The notes under the pieces: generated by a model
What the model saw: the letters and a program-made list of their open reading frames with translations, nothing else
The model's database searches: none
What the model was told of the DNA's origin: nothing
In this document: in pieces, positions 26,512-36,927 of the stretch
How positions within the stretch are numbered: position 1 is the stretch's first letter
Layout of the letters: each line of letters starts with the position of its first letter
DNA from: Lachancea thermotolerans CBS 6340
Taxonomy: Eukaryota; Ascomycota; Saccharomycetes; Saccharomycetales; Saccharomycetaceae
Assembly (NCBI RefSeq): GCF_000142805.1
Contig: NC_013083.1
Coordinates: 1,550,001-1,614,000, forward strand
Direction of reading: 5' to 3'
Length of the DNA: 64,000 nucleotides
Translations under genes and position numbers: made by a program

Positions 26512-27558
26512 TCACGTTTGGCATTCTGCAAGCAAGTCAACAAGCTCGCTCGCGGTCGCTCGCTCAGTGGATTCAAACGGCATCATCCTAAGCAAGCATT
26601 CAATCACACTGGATCTTATGGGCTCGCTCAGCTCCTCAAGCTTCGGGAAAAGGCGCATACAAGCGTCAAAACACTCTGGTTTTGATCGGTTTAAAACGTA
26701 CCGACCATCTCCCGAAGTTCCAAACATACCAGCGAATGCGGGAGAGCCACGGTCACGTACCTCCGGCCATTGTTCCAATGTTGGTGTGCCTAGTTGCTCG
26801 AAAATCGAGGAAATCAACCGGATGTCGCTCCCAAGGTTTGATCCTTCGGAGCCGTCCTCCACGAAAGCAGGGACGTATCTCTCGCTCGTACTATTAGACT
26901 GAAGAAGCTGAGATACAAGTACCAATAGCGCCCAAATGTCAACCGCGTATGTGTAGTTTTTGACACTAAACAGAAGTTCGGGTGCTTTGTAAATCGATGT
27001 CGAAACATCGGTAATTTTAGCATCTGCGGGCTCCTGCGGGTTGTCAAGGTCATATGAAATCCCAAAATCTATCAAAACAAGGTGAGGCGCGTTATCCCCA
27101 GCCTCTGTATCTACCATAACGTTTTGTAGCTTTATATCGCGATGAATTACCTTCTTTGAATGAATATATGCCAGAGCATGCGCAAGCTGCCTAAAATACT
27201 CGACCGCGAGATTAGCATCCAACTTATTAGACAGCTGTAGAGTGCTTTGCTCTTGGGTAGCCAGCAGGTAAGGGTTCCACCGGCGCTTTTGATACTGAGC
27301 ACGCATGTATTCATACATATTTTGCTTGTAGTAAGGAAAGCCAAGAGTTACCACTCCCTGAGAGACCTTAGAAGAGACCAGTTCAATTACATATGGGCTG
27401 CCAGGGTCTTGTAACTTCTTAAGTATGGCAAGCTCGCACATAGGATCATGCGGCTTCACTACCGTTTCGACAAGCGTGTTCTTGTATGCATATGCCCCTA
27501 GTTTGTTAATACTTGAGAACTTTGTAGACGCTACCAGCTCTCCAACATCTGCAGTCAT
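26512..27558 (-). CDS. CAK1: Cak1 CDK-activating kinase
   Basis: A 348-residue kinase, orthologue of Cak1 (YFL029C, 368 aa), the single-subunit kinase that phosphorylates the T-loop of Cdc28 and other CDKs. As in the family, the canonical glycine loop is missing: the N-lobe reads SINKLGAYAYKNTLVETVVK. The catalytic loop is HRDIKLQNVMVD, the metal-binding motif DFGIS, and the P+1 region STSIYKAPELLF. A basic insertion (QYQKRRWNPYLLATQEQ) sits in the N lobe. The neighbours CAF16 and GYP8 continue the YFL029C-YFL027C order, with ERG3 and SPT8 interleaved from the other ohnologous track. Confidence 0.92.
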   Translation of the reverse strand: MTADVGELVASTKFSSINKLGAYAYKNTLVETVVKPHDPMCELAILKKLQDPGSPYVIELVSSKVSQGVVTLGFPYYKQNMYEYMRAQYQKRRWNPYLLATQEQSTLQLSNKLDANLAVEYFRQLAHALAYIHSKKVIHRDIKLQNVMVDTEAGDNAPHLVLIDFGISYDLDNPQEPADAKITDVSTSIYKAPELLFSVKNYTYAVDIWALLVLVSQLLQSNSTSERYVPAFVEDGSEGSNLGSDIRLISSIFEQLGTPTLEQWPEVRDRGSPAFAGMFGTSGDGRYVLNRSKPECFDACMRLFPKLEELSEPIRSSVIECLLRMMPFESTERATASELVDLLAECQT

Positions 27559-27920
27559 TGGGAAAGCACGCGAAATCGGTAAAGTTCGAAACGCAGGGCC
27601 TGTGCATGTAGTCCGTTAGATGATCAAAGTGCCTGATTTGTGGTATATGCTAATCACGCCTGACGTGTCGCACTTAAACGAAGCAATACTGCCAAGGGCG
27701 ACAGAAGGTGAGAGTAGCTGTGTCAATCAATCGCAGGCATCCGGCGCCCATAAACACCAAACTTGCCTCCTTCATATTTAGGTTACAATATATCACTAAC
27801 AAACGTGGGAAGTCATGTTGAAGTTATGTATGTTAAAGAGTGCAGGGTGCGAAAAGGTCATAAAGCGTTACATGAATTGAAGAGCCGAGGCACTGAGCTT
27901 GCAGTGCTAATCTCACATTC
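27559..27920. other. CAK1 upstream / ERG3 downstream region
   Basis: About 360 bp containing the CAK1 promoter and the ERG3 3' end. Nothing else is visible. Confidence 0.45.
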
Positions 27921-28994
27921 TCAGTTCATCTTCTTGAACTTTTCCTCCGTACCGTATACTCTGTAGCCATCATCCTCACCCTCAACCTGCTTCTTGATGA
28001 CTTCCATCTTCTTGATCTGTTCCTCCCAAGTCTTGGTACTCTTCTTTAGAGATTTGTTGAACAACTCTCTGTCAGGCTCTCTGTAAGAACCACCTAGTCT
28101 GTCCCACAGAGTGGTGAACTGGCCGTAGTTGTAGTTGAAGTAGAGATGGTGAACGGTGTGGCAAGCGGCACCATTGACCACTGGGTCGTTAGCGAGGTAC
28201 TCACCGTCGTGAATCATTACAGTCCAGAAGTTCACAAAAGTGAAAAGGATCAGGTATGAAACCTTGTTGAGAGGGAACAACATTGGGTAAACGTGGTATG
28301 GCAAGGACTGGAAGTAGCCGTCGACAGGGTGGAAAGCGTGGGAAGCGTAAGGTGTGGTAACGAGCCACTTGTGGTGAGGCTTGTGAAGCGCCTTGTAGAC
28401 ACGAGGCCAGTGCAGCCATCTGTGCAGCAAGTAAATACCGCAGTCAGTGAACATCAGGAAGTACACGTACTCCAGCAACAACTGACGGATGCCGTGGTTC
28501 TGGGTGTCGACTGTCATGTAGAGCTTGGAGTGGCCGTGCAGTTCCAACAAAAACCATGGCACAGTTAGCAGCACCATGAAAGGGATGGCGGACATAGCTT
28601 GCTTGATTTCCAACGACATCTGGTTCTTTAGATATCTGGGGTGGTTGAACACAGCCTTGTCAAAGATGAATACGTAAGAGAAGGTGGCGACGGAAAAGTA
28701 CAACAGCCACCCGAAAATAGTGGTAATCACTGTCAGAGACAGAAACTGTCTCAGGACGTTGTATCTAGGCAGCAGCGACTGAAAGGTGTAGTCGCTCATT
28801 TTGAACAAATATGGCGCGTAACCGTACACATCGCCGTTTGAGGTCCCCACGGTGGTGAGGTTGCCAAGGCCTTGGTTTAGCGACAGGGCAGACTGCCACT
28901 GCGCGGGGAACTTGGACGCCAGCTGCGCAGGCAAAGTACGCGAATACACGTAGTCCAGTCCATAGGAGTCGAAAAACTCAAGCACTAAATCCAT
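27921..28994 (-). CDS. ERG3: C-5 sterol desaturase
   Basis: A 357-residue ER membrane di-iron enzyme (S. cerevisiae Erg3, 365 aa) that introduces the C5-C6 double bond into episterol in ergosterol synthesis. The three histidine clusters are present: HRWLH, HKPHH and HTVHH, with a further H in ASHAFHP. Several hydrophobic segments lie near residues 90-115, 135-160, 175-195 and 240-260. The C terminus is lysine-rich ([14 protein letters not shown], ending EKFKKMN), typical of ER retention. Codon bias is strong, suggesting high expression. SPT8, MNL2, SHM2, REX2 and FRS1 downstream follow the YLR055-060 order. Confidence 0.97.
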   Translation of the reverse strand: MDLVLEFFDSYGLDYVYSRTLPAQLASKFPAQWQSALSLNQGLGNLTTVGTSNGDVYGYAPYLFKMSDYTFQSLLPRYNVLRQFLSLTVITTIFGWLLYFSVATFSYVFIFDKAVFNHPRYLKNQMSLEIKQAMSAIPFMVLLTVPWFLLELHGHSKLYMTVDTQNHGIRQLLLEYVYFLMFTDCGIYLLHRWLHWPRVYKALHKPHHKWLVTTPYASHAFHPVDGYFQSLPYHVYPMLFPLNKVSYLILFTFVNFWTVMIHDGEYLANDPVVNGAACHTVHHLYFNYNYGQFTTLWDRLGGSYREPDRELFNKSLKKSTKTWEEQIKKMEVIKKQVEGEDDGYRVYGTEEKFKKMN

Positions 28995-29373
28995 TGGGGC
29001 TTATTTTTTGTTAGTTGCAGACCGTGAACCTTGCCTGTAGCCAGATATCAACGATACAACTCTGTAGTTAGATCTATCTTCACCCGCGAGAAGCTTATAT
29101 ATTTCACATCGGTCGTTTGGCACTCGTTTTTTTTTCGGCGTCGCTCGAGGAACTTAAACGACACCCAACGCTTCACCGTGTACGAACTCCTAAAAGCGAG
29201 AGAAGCTTGGGAATCGAACGATAATGGCGGAAAGTGGGCCGGTTGGCGCCGTTTAGGGACGACGGGAACGTATCGGGGCCGAGAACAGCGTTTATAGGCT
29301 CTGAAAACAAAACAAGAACAATCGAACACCAATGCTTAACAATGGGAGGCATTGGCAGGATAGTGATCATATT
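28995..29373. other. ERG3 promoter region
   Basis: 379 bp. I looked for the sterol response core TCGTATA and did not find an exact match on either strand. No gene is visible. Confidence 0.4.
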
Positions 29374-30183
29374 TCATTTCTTAGATGTCTCATCTTGAGA
29401 GAGCCAAGTCAGCGCCAGCGGGTGTAATGACTTGGCGTAGCCAATGGTGACGGAGTTATCGTTGTGCTCCACGACGGAGCTGTCTTCGCGGCTGAAGCGT
29501 ACTTCTTCTGCGTACGAGAGCTGCTGAACGATGCGACCGTCGCGCAAATGTACGACTCTGTCGGGCCACTCGGCAAGGCCATCAAAAATGTGGGTCGCGT
29601 ATACGATGCTGCAGCGGCGCGCTTTCGTCTCCTGTTCTAGGAATGACAGCAGGCGGCTGCGGGCACGGACGTCGAGATCCACAGTCACCTCGTCAAGTAG
29701 CAGCAGACGCCAAGGCTTCAAAAGGCCCATCGTTAGTTGCACACGGCGCTTTTGCCCATCACTGAGGCGATGCATGCGCCAGTTGACGTCCACGTCTAAG
29801 ATATCTATGAGTGTTTCGCCACGCTCGCGGTGCGCGTGGAACCCGATACTCTCGAGCAGCTCCAGGACGCCAATGTCGCGGTGGATGATAGACATGTGAC
29901 ACCACTCAGTGCCCAAGTACGTCGTGATCTGGCACTCGTCGGCCTCGTTTTGGTGCATTGAGTGTGGGCTGAACGGGTCAAGGCCGTTAACCCTGATCTT
30001 GCCTGTGAGGCACAGGTGCTTTCCACTGAGCAGCTTAAGCAGCGTAGACTTCCCTGCACCGTTGGACCCAATTATCAGAGTGCGAGTATTCCAGGGTATT
30101 TCGATCTCAATGTTGCAGAGCGACGCTTTATCGCTGTGGGGAAACTTGTAAGTCAGATCCCTGACCTCGGCAGCTAAAGACAT
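29374..30183 (-). CDS. CAF16: Caf16 ABC-type ATPase
   Basis: A 269-residue soluble ABC ATPase (S. cerevisiae Caf16, 289 aa), reported to associate with the Ccr4-Not complex and Srb proteins. It has no transmembrane part. Walker A is GSNGAGKST, the signature region is LSDGQKRRVQL, Walker B is LLLLDEVTVDLD, and the switch histidine lies in YATHIFDGLAEW. Plant and archaeal homologues of the I subfamily have the same single-domain layout. The CAK1-CAF16 neighbourhood matches YFL029C-YFL028C. Confidence 0.92.
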   Translation of the reverse strand: MSLAAEVRDLTYKFPHSDKASLCNIEIEIPWNTRTLIIGSNGAGKSTLLKLLSGKHLCLTGKIRVNGLDPFSPHSMHQNEADECQITTYLGTEWCHMSIIHRDIGVLELLESIGFHAHRERGETLIDILDVDVNWRMHRLSDGQKRRVQLTMGLLKPWRLLLLDEVTVDLDVRARSRLLSFLEQETKARRCSIVYATHIFDGLAEWPDRVVHLRDGRIVQQLSYAEEVRFSREDSSVVEHNDNSVTIGYAKSLHPLALTWLSQDETSKK

Positions 30184-31038
30184 GATTCGAGACTTGGAAA
30201 TGTTGCAAAAAGACCAATTGAGGTGCTCTTAAGGTCACTTTTTTCACAGGCTTTAAATGTCCAGGGAATCTCAAAGGTTCTCGAACACGCTATTTTTTAT
30301 GCAGTTCCCTCATGTGACAAAAATTGCCATACAAAAGAGAAGAAGCTGCAGTTGTGGACTCTTCTCACGTAGTCACACTGCTCTAGATTGCTAGGATCAG
30401 CGGTGCTAACTCGCGCATGTTACTAGCACAGACAACGCTGCTTTCCTAGGCCAGCGATACTCGTATATAGTAACCTGTTCAGTTGTAAGATGGACGAAAG
30501 TCTGAGCGAGTCGATAGAAGGCCAACATCTGCGTTCTTTGGTTCCTGAATCATGAGCCAAATGAACGCCTTTTTCAATCAGCTGGTGACCCAAATTCATT
30601 TAGCCAGATATCCGATCATCACATTGTAAACCACTTTTCTCAAACGCCAAGTACGTAGCAAGTGCAAGCAGACATCGCAGTAACCAACCTGGCGCATAGA
30701 CAATTGTTTTGATAATCTAATTGGCAGTGTGTTGGTTCTCGTTTGTACGCAACGATCTGCCTAAAGTGAGCGTGGTATCTCGTTTCCCAACATGACTCTT
30801 TTGCAGGGAAAGAAAAATCGCGTAAATACTTAGAGAAACAGGGCATCCTGAGAGCACACTTCGGAGACTCCAGGCTGTAGTTACGATACCAAGAGCGGCG
30901 GCCGATAGATTGCTCGATATTCGTGTAGCATGATATATCTTAGGCGCCGCTCTTTATTATATCATCGGCTGAATGTATTCACAGCATTGACGGGCTTCTG
31001 GTAACAGAACATCTAACGATCACCGGCAATAGTCAACC
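30184..31038. other. CAF16/SPT8 divergent intergenic region
   Basis: About 855 bp, long for a divergent promoter in this window. I see no credible gene. The 68-codon frame on the minus strand at 30640-30846 has no supporting features. An undetected RNA gene cannot be excluded. Confidence 0.4.
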
Positions 31039-32844
31039 ATGGATGGAGTAGGTGACATTCTCAACGAGAACCATGTTGCAGAGGAAGAAGAGGAGGAAGA
31101 CGAGGAATTGGATGAAGAAATGGAAGATATAGCGGGCAGAGGAGACGAGCAAGAACAGGACCAGGAAGACGATGAACAGGACGATCAAGATGATCAAGAC
31201 GATCAGGACGATCAGGACGATCAGGACGATGATTTAGAGCAAAGCCAGGATCCTAACCAGGATGAAGATGAAGACATGGATGCGGAGGACGACGAAAACG
31301 ACGAAAACGACGATAATGACGAAAACCCGAATGAAGAAGACACCCAAGACGCCGCAGGCAACGGCGCACGTAAAGATACAGAGGGAGCGCGGGACGGCAA
31401 TGGAACTCTCGACGGGCGCAGCTCGGAAATTGCAAAGGAGAAATCTTCCCGTGGTCCCTCCGCGTTCGAGAAGATCCATCAATATTACACACAACTCCAC
31501 AACTCGGCGAAACTTGCAGACGTATACTCAATCTACCCAACAGCAGCTATCCCCATCCAGACTCATGTACACAGCATGGCAATGTCGAAAGGACTAAAGT
31601 ACCTATTTCTTGGCGGACAAGATGGTTATGTAAGGAAATTCGATTTTCTCAACACAATCGAGGGAAAGCTGTCCCTCACAATTCTACAAAAACACTCTTT
31701 GGTTGAATCTATATCGAATGCAGGGATACTACTTTCTTACTGGGAAAACGAGGTACCGCAGCAGCGCAATAGTCTGAAGCTGTCCAAAACGGGGAAGGAA
31801 TATGAGCCGGCAGTATCGCCAGTGCACGCCATTGATGTTCAGAGCGAATGCCTTTTTCTTCTAAGTGGGCTCGAAAACGGAGGTATCACAATGCAAGGGT
31901 GTCGCTATATGGAGGGCCATATAGCACACTATTTTCAGAAACACACGAGTACCGTTAATCAGTTGAAAATCAACAATGATGAGAGCAAGTTTATCAGCGG
32001 TGGTTGGGATAAGCAAATCTTGGAGTGGGACTTGAACTCGGGTCAGTGTGTCAATGAATTTCGAGGCTCTACCGCACAAATATCTTCTTTGGAATTTAGA
32101 CCGTTATATTCAACTGTAGTAATCGACAGTGCAACAAACAAAGAAGATAGTGCTGGAGGAGAGGACTCTCAAATTAAGAGAGACGATGATGATCTCGACT
32201 CGCTTTTTGGCGATGAAGAAGAAGAGGAGAAGCGCAGAGCCCAAGAAAGCGCGCAGGAACCTGCCAGGCCGGAAGACGGACCAAAAAGTCAACCGCTTTC
32301 CAAAGACGAGATATCTCAAACAACACTGAGGACTGTTTACGATGAGAATACCTTTTTGGCCTCGTGCACCAACGGTTCTGTTCAAGTTTGGGACCGCCGT
32401 ATTTCAACAAAACCTGCTCTAAATTTGATACGTGGAAATCAAGTACCTCCGTGGTGCATGTCGGCATGCTGGTCTACGGATGGTGATCGTATATATGCGG
32501 GAAGAAGAAATGCTGTAGTCGAAGAATACGACTTGAAAATGGGGTTGAATCCATCTAAAACCTTAAAATTCCCCAGCATATCAGGTCCTGTCTCCTGTGT
32601 CCGGGCAATGCCTAACAATAAACATGTTCTATGCGCCTCTTACGATAACGTAAGAATATATGACGTGTCTCAGTACGGATCCAGCAAAGTGCCGTTCCTG
32701 ATCGTTCCGGGGCATCATGGAGGTATGATATCGAACCTTTACGTTGATCCAACTTGCCGCTTTCTAATCAGCACCAGCGGTGACAGAGGCTGGCAGGGTA
32801 TATCTACCGACGCTACGTTGATATATGACATAGATGTAGAATAG
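31039..32844 (+). CDS. SPT8: Spt8, SAGA TBP-binding WD40 subunit
   Basis: A 601-residue protein (S. cerevisiae Spt8, 602 aa). Spt8 is the SAGA-specific WD40 subunit that contacts TBP. The first 130 residues are almost entirely acidic and include a tandem Asp-Asp-Gln run coded by a short minisatellite (about 31168-31230), then Asp/Glu/Asn-rich sequence. From about residue 150 a WD40 propeller begins (SIYPTAAIPIQTHVHSMAMS; FISGGWDKQILEWDLNSGQC; GNQVPPWCMSACWSTDGD). A second acidic-basic loop (DSLFGDEEEEEKRRAQE) interrupts the propeller. The last blade ends GWQGISTDATLIYDIDVE. Confidence 0.95.
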   Translation: MDGVGDILNENHVAEEEEEEDEELDEEMEDIAGRGDEQEQDQEDDEQDDQDDQDDQDDQDDQDDDLEQSQDPNQDEDEDMDAEDDENDENDDNDENPNEEDTQDAAGNGARKDTEGARDGNGTLDGRSSEIAKEKSSRGPSAFEKIHQYYTQLHNSAKLADVYSIYPTAAIPIQTHVHSMAMSKGLKYLFLGGQDGYVRKFDFLNTIEGKLSLTILQKHSLVESISNAGILLSYWENEVPQQRNSLKLSKTGKEYEPAVSPVHAIDVQSECLFLLSGLENGGITMQGCRYMEGHIAHYFQKHTSTVNQLKINNDESKFISGGWDKQILEWDLNSGQCVNEFRGSTAQISSLEFRPLYSTVVIDSATNKEDSAGGEDSQIKRDDDDLDSLFGDEEEEEKRRAQESAQEPARPEDGPKSQPLSKDEISQTTLRTVYDENTFLASCTNGSVQVWDRRISTKPALNLIRGNQVPPWCMSACWSTDGDRIYAGRRNAVVEEYDLKMGLNPSKTLKFPSISGPVSCVRAMPNNKHVLCASYDNVRIYDVSQYGSSKVPFLIVPGHHGGMISNLYVDPTCRFLISTSGDRGWQGISTDATLIYDIDVE

Positions 32845-32947
32845 GTTCAAAAAGAGATAAAACAGGCGTGTATTATTATTACTTGTCTAACGGTCAACGT
32901 AGAGGATTCTATACAGAGATTGAGGTGCTCTGAAAGGCTTGTGTGAG

Positions 32948-34486
32948 CTAGGTCCGGCCTATCTTCAACAAGGTTTTCAGAGGATCTAGCCAAACTCTCC
33001 GTGGTTGAGTAAGCCCTAGGAACTTGAGAGATTTTATCTGGTCAAAGTACAGCTCGATGCGACGATGCCCTTGATGCCCTTCAAGCGACTGCATATACAG
33101 CTTCAATAAGATTGCGGCCACCCCAATAAAGAGAGAGAATTTTACTAAGATAGAGCCTCTACCTTGCGCAAGCAGCCTCCATTTGGGAACCGGCGACTTC
33201 TTATTGTCCAGTCTGGCGTTCCGTGATCCCACAGATTCATTGAGGCAAATTTCTCTGGATAGCCATGTCAAAACCTCCTCTAACAGTATCGGCCCGCGAG
33301 AGTTTGTTAGTAGCACGCTGTATTTGTTTAGGATTTTCTTTGACTCTCTGGGCAGTTCGAGAGAAGAATTCCTACTTGCATCAAGGATGTCGTTCCAGAG
33401 CTGAACGCTGGACCCAGCAATCATTTCCTGCTGAATTACACCGTGTATCAGATCGGTGCTATTGTCGAAGTTATCGATATTCTCTTTGTACCTTAACAGA
33501 AGATCATCCTTTTTGGCCAACAGGAGATAACTATAAGCAACAAGGGGCACCATCATAGAGTTCGCGGAAATGACAAGGTCAAAAACTTGGAATACAATGC
33601 TCGGCGCATCATCGCTTTGAGGTCTCAGGTCGTGTGAAAATAAGGTAAGAATAGAGGAGAGTGCGAAGAAGGGATCAATTTTGTCAAGCTGGAAGGTTCG
33701 ATAGAAGTAAGAGTCTTTTTGCTTGACTATGAGTGGAATGAGAGCCAATTGGTCGATCGTAAAGGTAAGGGAGTTCATCATGAAGTCGCGCAAGTACAGC
33801 AGGGTAAAAATAACCACGGCTTCGAAGAGCTGCTCACTGTCGACAAGCAGGAGCGAGTCGTCGGCAAGCTTTGTGGAAATGGAGCTCGAACTGAGACTTT
33901 CAGAGATGTCCGAACCGTCTGAATCGTGCGGCGCGTCCATACCCTCTGCAGAAGCCGTGCTGCTCGTTGAGGCACTGAGGTTGTGTCCGACACCTGGGGC
34001 GCTGGCGTGGGCGAAAACCAGGACGAAGACGGCGCAGACGTCGTGGTAGCCCTGGTAGTAACTGAGCTGCGGGAACGCCCGGAGGACCCTGACGATGGTG
34101 CGCTCCAAAGCGTGACGCAAAAAAGCCTTGGCATTGTCATCTTTGATATCGCCAAAGGAGCGCTTCACGTCCAGGGCAATCTGGTGCTCGTCGCGATGTG
34201 GATCACCGCCCCCGTTCTTGCTGCTACTGGCGGTGTCAAAGGGCAGCCGCGACTTGAGCAGCGCAAGCCACGCGGGTCCGCGGAGTTCGTGCTTGAGAAA
34301 CCCATCAGTGTCGCGGCCCAGGGCCGCCAGGGCTTCGAGATCGCCGTCCGCCAGGGCGCAGGACAGACCGTGCGTTTTCTTGCTCAGCCGCTCGCTGTGC
34401 CGGAAGTATACGACTGACTTTTCATCCATGACAGACTCGCTCAGGAACTCGTGGTCATTGACCCTTACGGTGTAGGAAGAGGCCAT
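32948..34486 (-). CDS. GYP8: Gyp8 TBC-domain Rab GAP
   Basis: A 512-residue TBC/GAP protein (S. cerevisiae Gyp8, 497 aa; mammalian relatives are TBC1D20-like), active on Ypt1 and other Rabs in vitro. ATG 34486 is used; three codons upstream the frame only has a TTG. TBC motifs are visible: LRGPAWLALL, the arginine-finger region IALDVKRSFGD, and the glutamine-finger YYQGYHDV. An acidic serine-rich insert (DGSDISESLSSSSISTK) divides the domain. A C-terminal hydrophobic segment (SILVKFSLFIGVAAILLKLY) suggests a membrane anchor, as in TBC1D20. It marks the left border of the accessory region. Confidence 0.9.
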   Translation of the reverse strand: MASSYTVRVNDHEFLSESVMDEKSVVYFRHSERLSKKTHGLSCALADGDLEALAALGRDTDGFLKHELRGPAWLALLKSRLPFDTASSSKNGGGDPHRDEHQIALDVKRSFGDIKDDNAKAFLRHALERTIVRVLRAFPQLSYYQGYHDVCAVFVLVFAHASAPGVGHNLSASTSSTASAEGMDAPHDSDGSDISESLSSSSISTKLADDSLLLVDSEQLFEAVVIFTLLYLRDFMMNSLTFTIDQLALIPLIVKQKDSYFYRTFQLDKIDPFFALSSILTLFSHDLRPQSDDAPSIVFQVFDLVISANSMMVPLVAYSYLLLAKKDDLLLRYKENIDNFDNSTDLIHGVIQQEMIAGSSVQLWNDILDASRNSSLELPRESKKILNKYSVLLTNSRGPILLEEVLTWLSREICLNESVGSRNARLDNKKSPVPKWRLLAQGRGSILVKFSLFIGVAAILLKLYMQSLEGHQGHRRIELYFDQIKSLKFLGLTQPRRVWLDPLKTLLKIGRT

Positions 34487-34693
34487 GCTGTGCAAAAAAA
34501 AGGGGACACTGGGACTGAAACTGTGTGCAGGTAATATATTCAGACAGCTGCAAGCGTATCAGATAAACATGAAGCAGAAACCAGCCCTACGTTGGCGGAA
34601 ACACAGAGTTGCGGGGACAGCCCTGCTTGTAATCCTAGAGAAATTTGAGTATTGGGAGAGGTAGCGATGTACGTTGGCGCCAATTCCAAAAAC

Positions 34694-34772
34694 TAACTCA
34701 TTTGTAACTCACTTGTCACACTCAACAATAACTCAAAAGTGACTCGAAATTTAACTCAAAAATGCTAACTCA
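34694..34772. repeat. five TAACTCA elements
   Basis: TAACTCA occurs at 34694, 34705, 34729, 34752 and 34766, all in one orientation within 79 bp. It differs by one base from the Gcn4 site TGACTCA. The cluster lies 208-286 bp upstream of the GYP8 ATG. Confidence 0.75.
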
Positions 34773-34796
34773 GAATGTCATCTCAGAATGTTTAAG

Positions 34797-34835
34797 TCGA
34801 ACCGATCGTTCGAACCGATCATTCGAACCGATAAC
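34797..34835. repeat. 13-bp tandem repeat, three units
   Basis: Three adjacent units of TCGAACCGAT plus three variable bases. A TTCGGT just after the last unit is the inverted core. The array lies in the GYP8 upstream region. Confidence 0.8.
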
Positions 34836-35038
34836 TTCGGTAACACTCTCAGAAATGTTTGTTTGAATACTTGTTCAGTAGCACCGGCTGAAAAGTCCTT
34901 GGTTGGGAATGTCGGGCAAGAAATGTCACCCAGGAATGCGAATCTATAGAACATTACCGCGCTCACCGCGCCTTGTGAATTGAATATAGATGCCTTATAA
35001 ATCGTAGACGTAAATCATTAAGCTGGCCATGAAGCCAG

Positions 35039-35971
35039 TTACATCGAGTCGTTAACGGGCCCGGTGTACATTGGTTGGTAGAGGCGGGGCTGCATCCGGC
35101 TCATGCTAACCACGTTGGAGAGCGCGTCGATCTGCGACGAGAGCTGGTTGATCTGCCGCTGCAGAGAGCTGATACTGGCGAGCACAGTCTGAGTCTCCCA
35201 AGATGGGGACGGTACCCATGCGGCGGAGCCCTGCGCCACTGCAGAAGCAGAAGCGGGTGCAGTTGTGGGAGCTGGGGTGGCCTTTTCGCAGAACTCGGGC
35301 TGCGAGACAGGCGTGTTTATCATTGTGGCCATGCCGGAGGACGGCAGCGGCGATACCGTGGCAGGCGCCGTCGCGGGCGCCGTTGGCGGTACGTGTAGGT
35401 GTTGCGCGGGGCCTGCGTGCGCCAGCGCTATTTCCTTCGCTTCCGTGAAGCGGAAGGTGTGGAAGCAGGTGCGGAGCAGGCGGTCGAGCTCCGTAGTGGG
35501 CGGCGCGCGCGCGGTGTCGCTCTCGAACTGGTTCTGCGACGTGGCGCGCTGGAACAGCAGCTTGAAGCGATCACGGCACTGGCGCTTGTTCTTGTGGACG
35601 CCGAAGCTGGTGGCCATCTCCGTGCTGACGTGGTGCCAGAACAGGCGGCGCGACTTGGACTTGGGGTCGCACGCCAGGCGGTGCCCGTTCATGAGCACGA
35701 CGTGCAGAAGCAGCGAGTCGTGCGCGCGTGTGAACTGGGTGCGATGGCGCACGTGATCATGCTCGGATCCCGGGCCTAGCGCAGGCGCCGGCAGCGCCGG
35801 CGCCGGCGCGTACGCGTGGTCGGGCTCGCACTCGGGCTCGTCGTCGTGCTCCATGCCAGACGAGAAGCTGGCGGCGTCCAGCGGCAGGTAGTTGCCGTCC
35901 GAGAGCGCCTGGAAGTCATATACGGAAGAATCGATGCGTTGCAATGGAAGGGCCATGGACAAAGCTTGCAT
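35039..35971 (-). CDS. SANT/Myb-like protein with C-terminal heptads, copy 1
   Basis: I do not recognise an S. cerevisiae counterpart. A 310-residue protein from ATG 35971 (the longer frame has only a GTG). A SANT/Myb-like domain lies at about residues 75-165: FTRAHDSLLLHVV, then LFWHHVSTEMATSFGVHKN, then the recognition-helix-like KRQCRDRFKLLF (about 128-139), then LDRLLRTCF. A Pro/Ala/Thr-rich linker follows. Near the C terminus lies a heptad segment (VLASISSLQRQINQLSSQID) and an ending QPRLYQPMYTG. The same layout occurs in the next two genes on this strand. A sequence-specific DNA-binding role with self-association is an inference from the domains. Confidence 0.8.
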   Translation of the reverse strand: MQALSMALPLQRIDSSVYDFQALSDGNYLPLDAASFSSGMEHDDEPECEPDHAYAPAPALPAPALGPGSEHDHVRHRTQFTRAHDSLLLHVVLMNGHRLACDPKSKSRRLFWHHVSTEMATSFGVHKNKRQCRDRFKLLFQRATSQNQFESDTARAPPTTELDRLLRTCFHTFRFTEAKEIALAHAGPAQHLHVPPTAPATAPATVSPLPSSGMATMINTPVSQPEFCEKATPAPTTAPASASAVAQGSAAWVPSPSWETQTVLASISSLQRQINQLSSQIDALSNVVSMSRMQPRLYQPMYTGPVNDSM

Positions 35972-36927
35972 GGTTGTGCGATGTTCCTCGCACGAGCCTC
36001 GGGACGAATTTGGCACTTATTGGCGCCCACAATATATAGAAGCCTTCACGCCGGAGTGCAAGTGGGCTTTTCCACCTGTGGAACGTGGTGGGGGCGAGGA
36101 CAAGAAAAGGGCAAGGGATCGGCAAGGCACAAAGGCACGGAAGGTGAGATAGGCGTTGAAAGCCTATGGGCATAGAGTCCGCTCTCATCTACACGTAATA
36201 ATTCCGATTGCGATGCATGCACACGCGGCGGCGCTGTGCTATAGAAGGCACCGCCGCACAGTCACTCGTAGAGGGCCCCGCGCACAATGGATCTGCGCTT
36301 CCTTTCGACGAGACTCTTAACGCGCCTGCGCGTTGCCTGTGGCAGTTCAGCAGCACGCAACAAAGGGCAACGCATGCAGCCGCACGAGTTATCGGAGTCG
36401 CGCCGCGAGCCCTCTAGCAGTCATAGACTCCTGCTATGAACCTATAGGTTCGTATGCGTGCCTACGCGAGTCCGCATGCCTATATGAGCCCGCGTGGCAC
36501 CCCGTGAGGACCTGGCGACGCAGCTGCCACGCACTGGCTAGGCACCCGCCCACACATCCACGCCTCCGCCTGCCATTGGCGAATACGCAGTGCGCTTCCG
36601 ATAAACCCGTAACCGTGACTTTAGCTGCTGCGAGGTGACCACAAAGACGTTGCAGAGGTCGTCGACAGGCACAATGCGAACCGCAGCATGAACACTCCGA
36701 TGATGGCGGCTGACGCATGCATGGAACACGCACACCCAGGAGAGGGAAATCCGACGTGGAAAGAGACGACAACAGGGCCCCTTCGCAAAAGACTCCGCCC
36801 CTGCTCGCAGGGCTGGAGGCACAAGCCCCGCTGTTATTTCGAAAATCCACAAGTAGAGCGTAAATCGGGCGGAGTTCCCGAAAAATGCGGGCGGAATCTG
36901 GCCAGAGCGCCGCATTCCCCTGTATGC

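Larger units (their letters stand above)
34487..35038. other. GYP8 upstream region with short repeats
   Basis: 552 bp between the GYP8 start and the 3' end of the first SANT-like gene. It contains two repeat clusters described separately and no gene. Confidence 0.5.
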
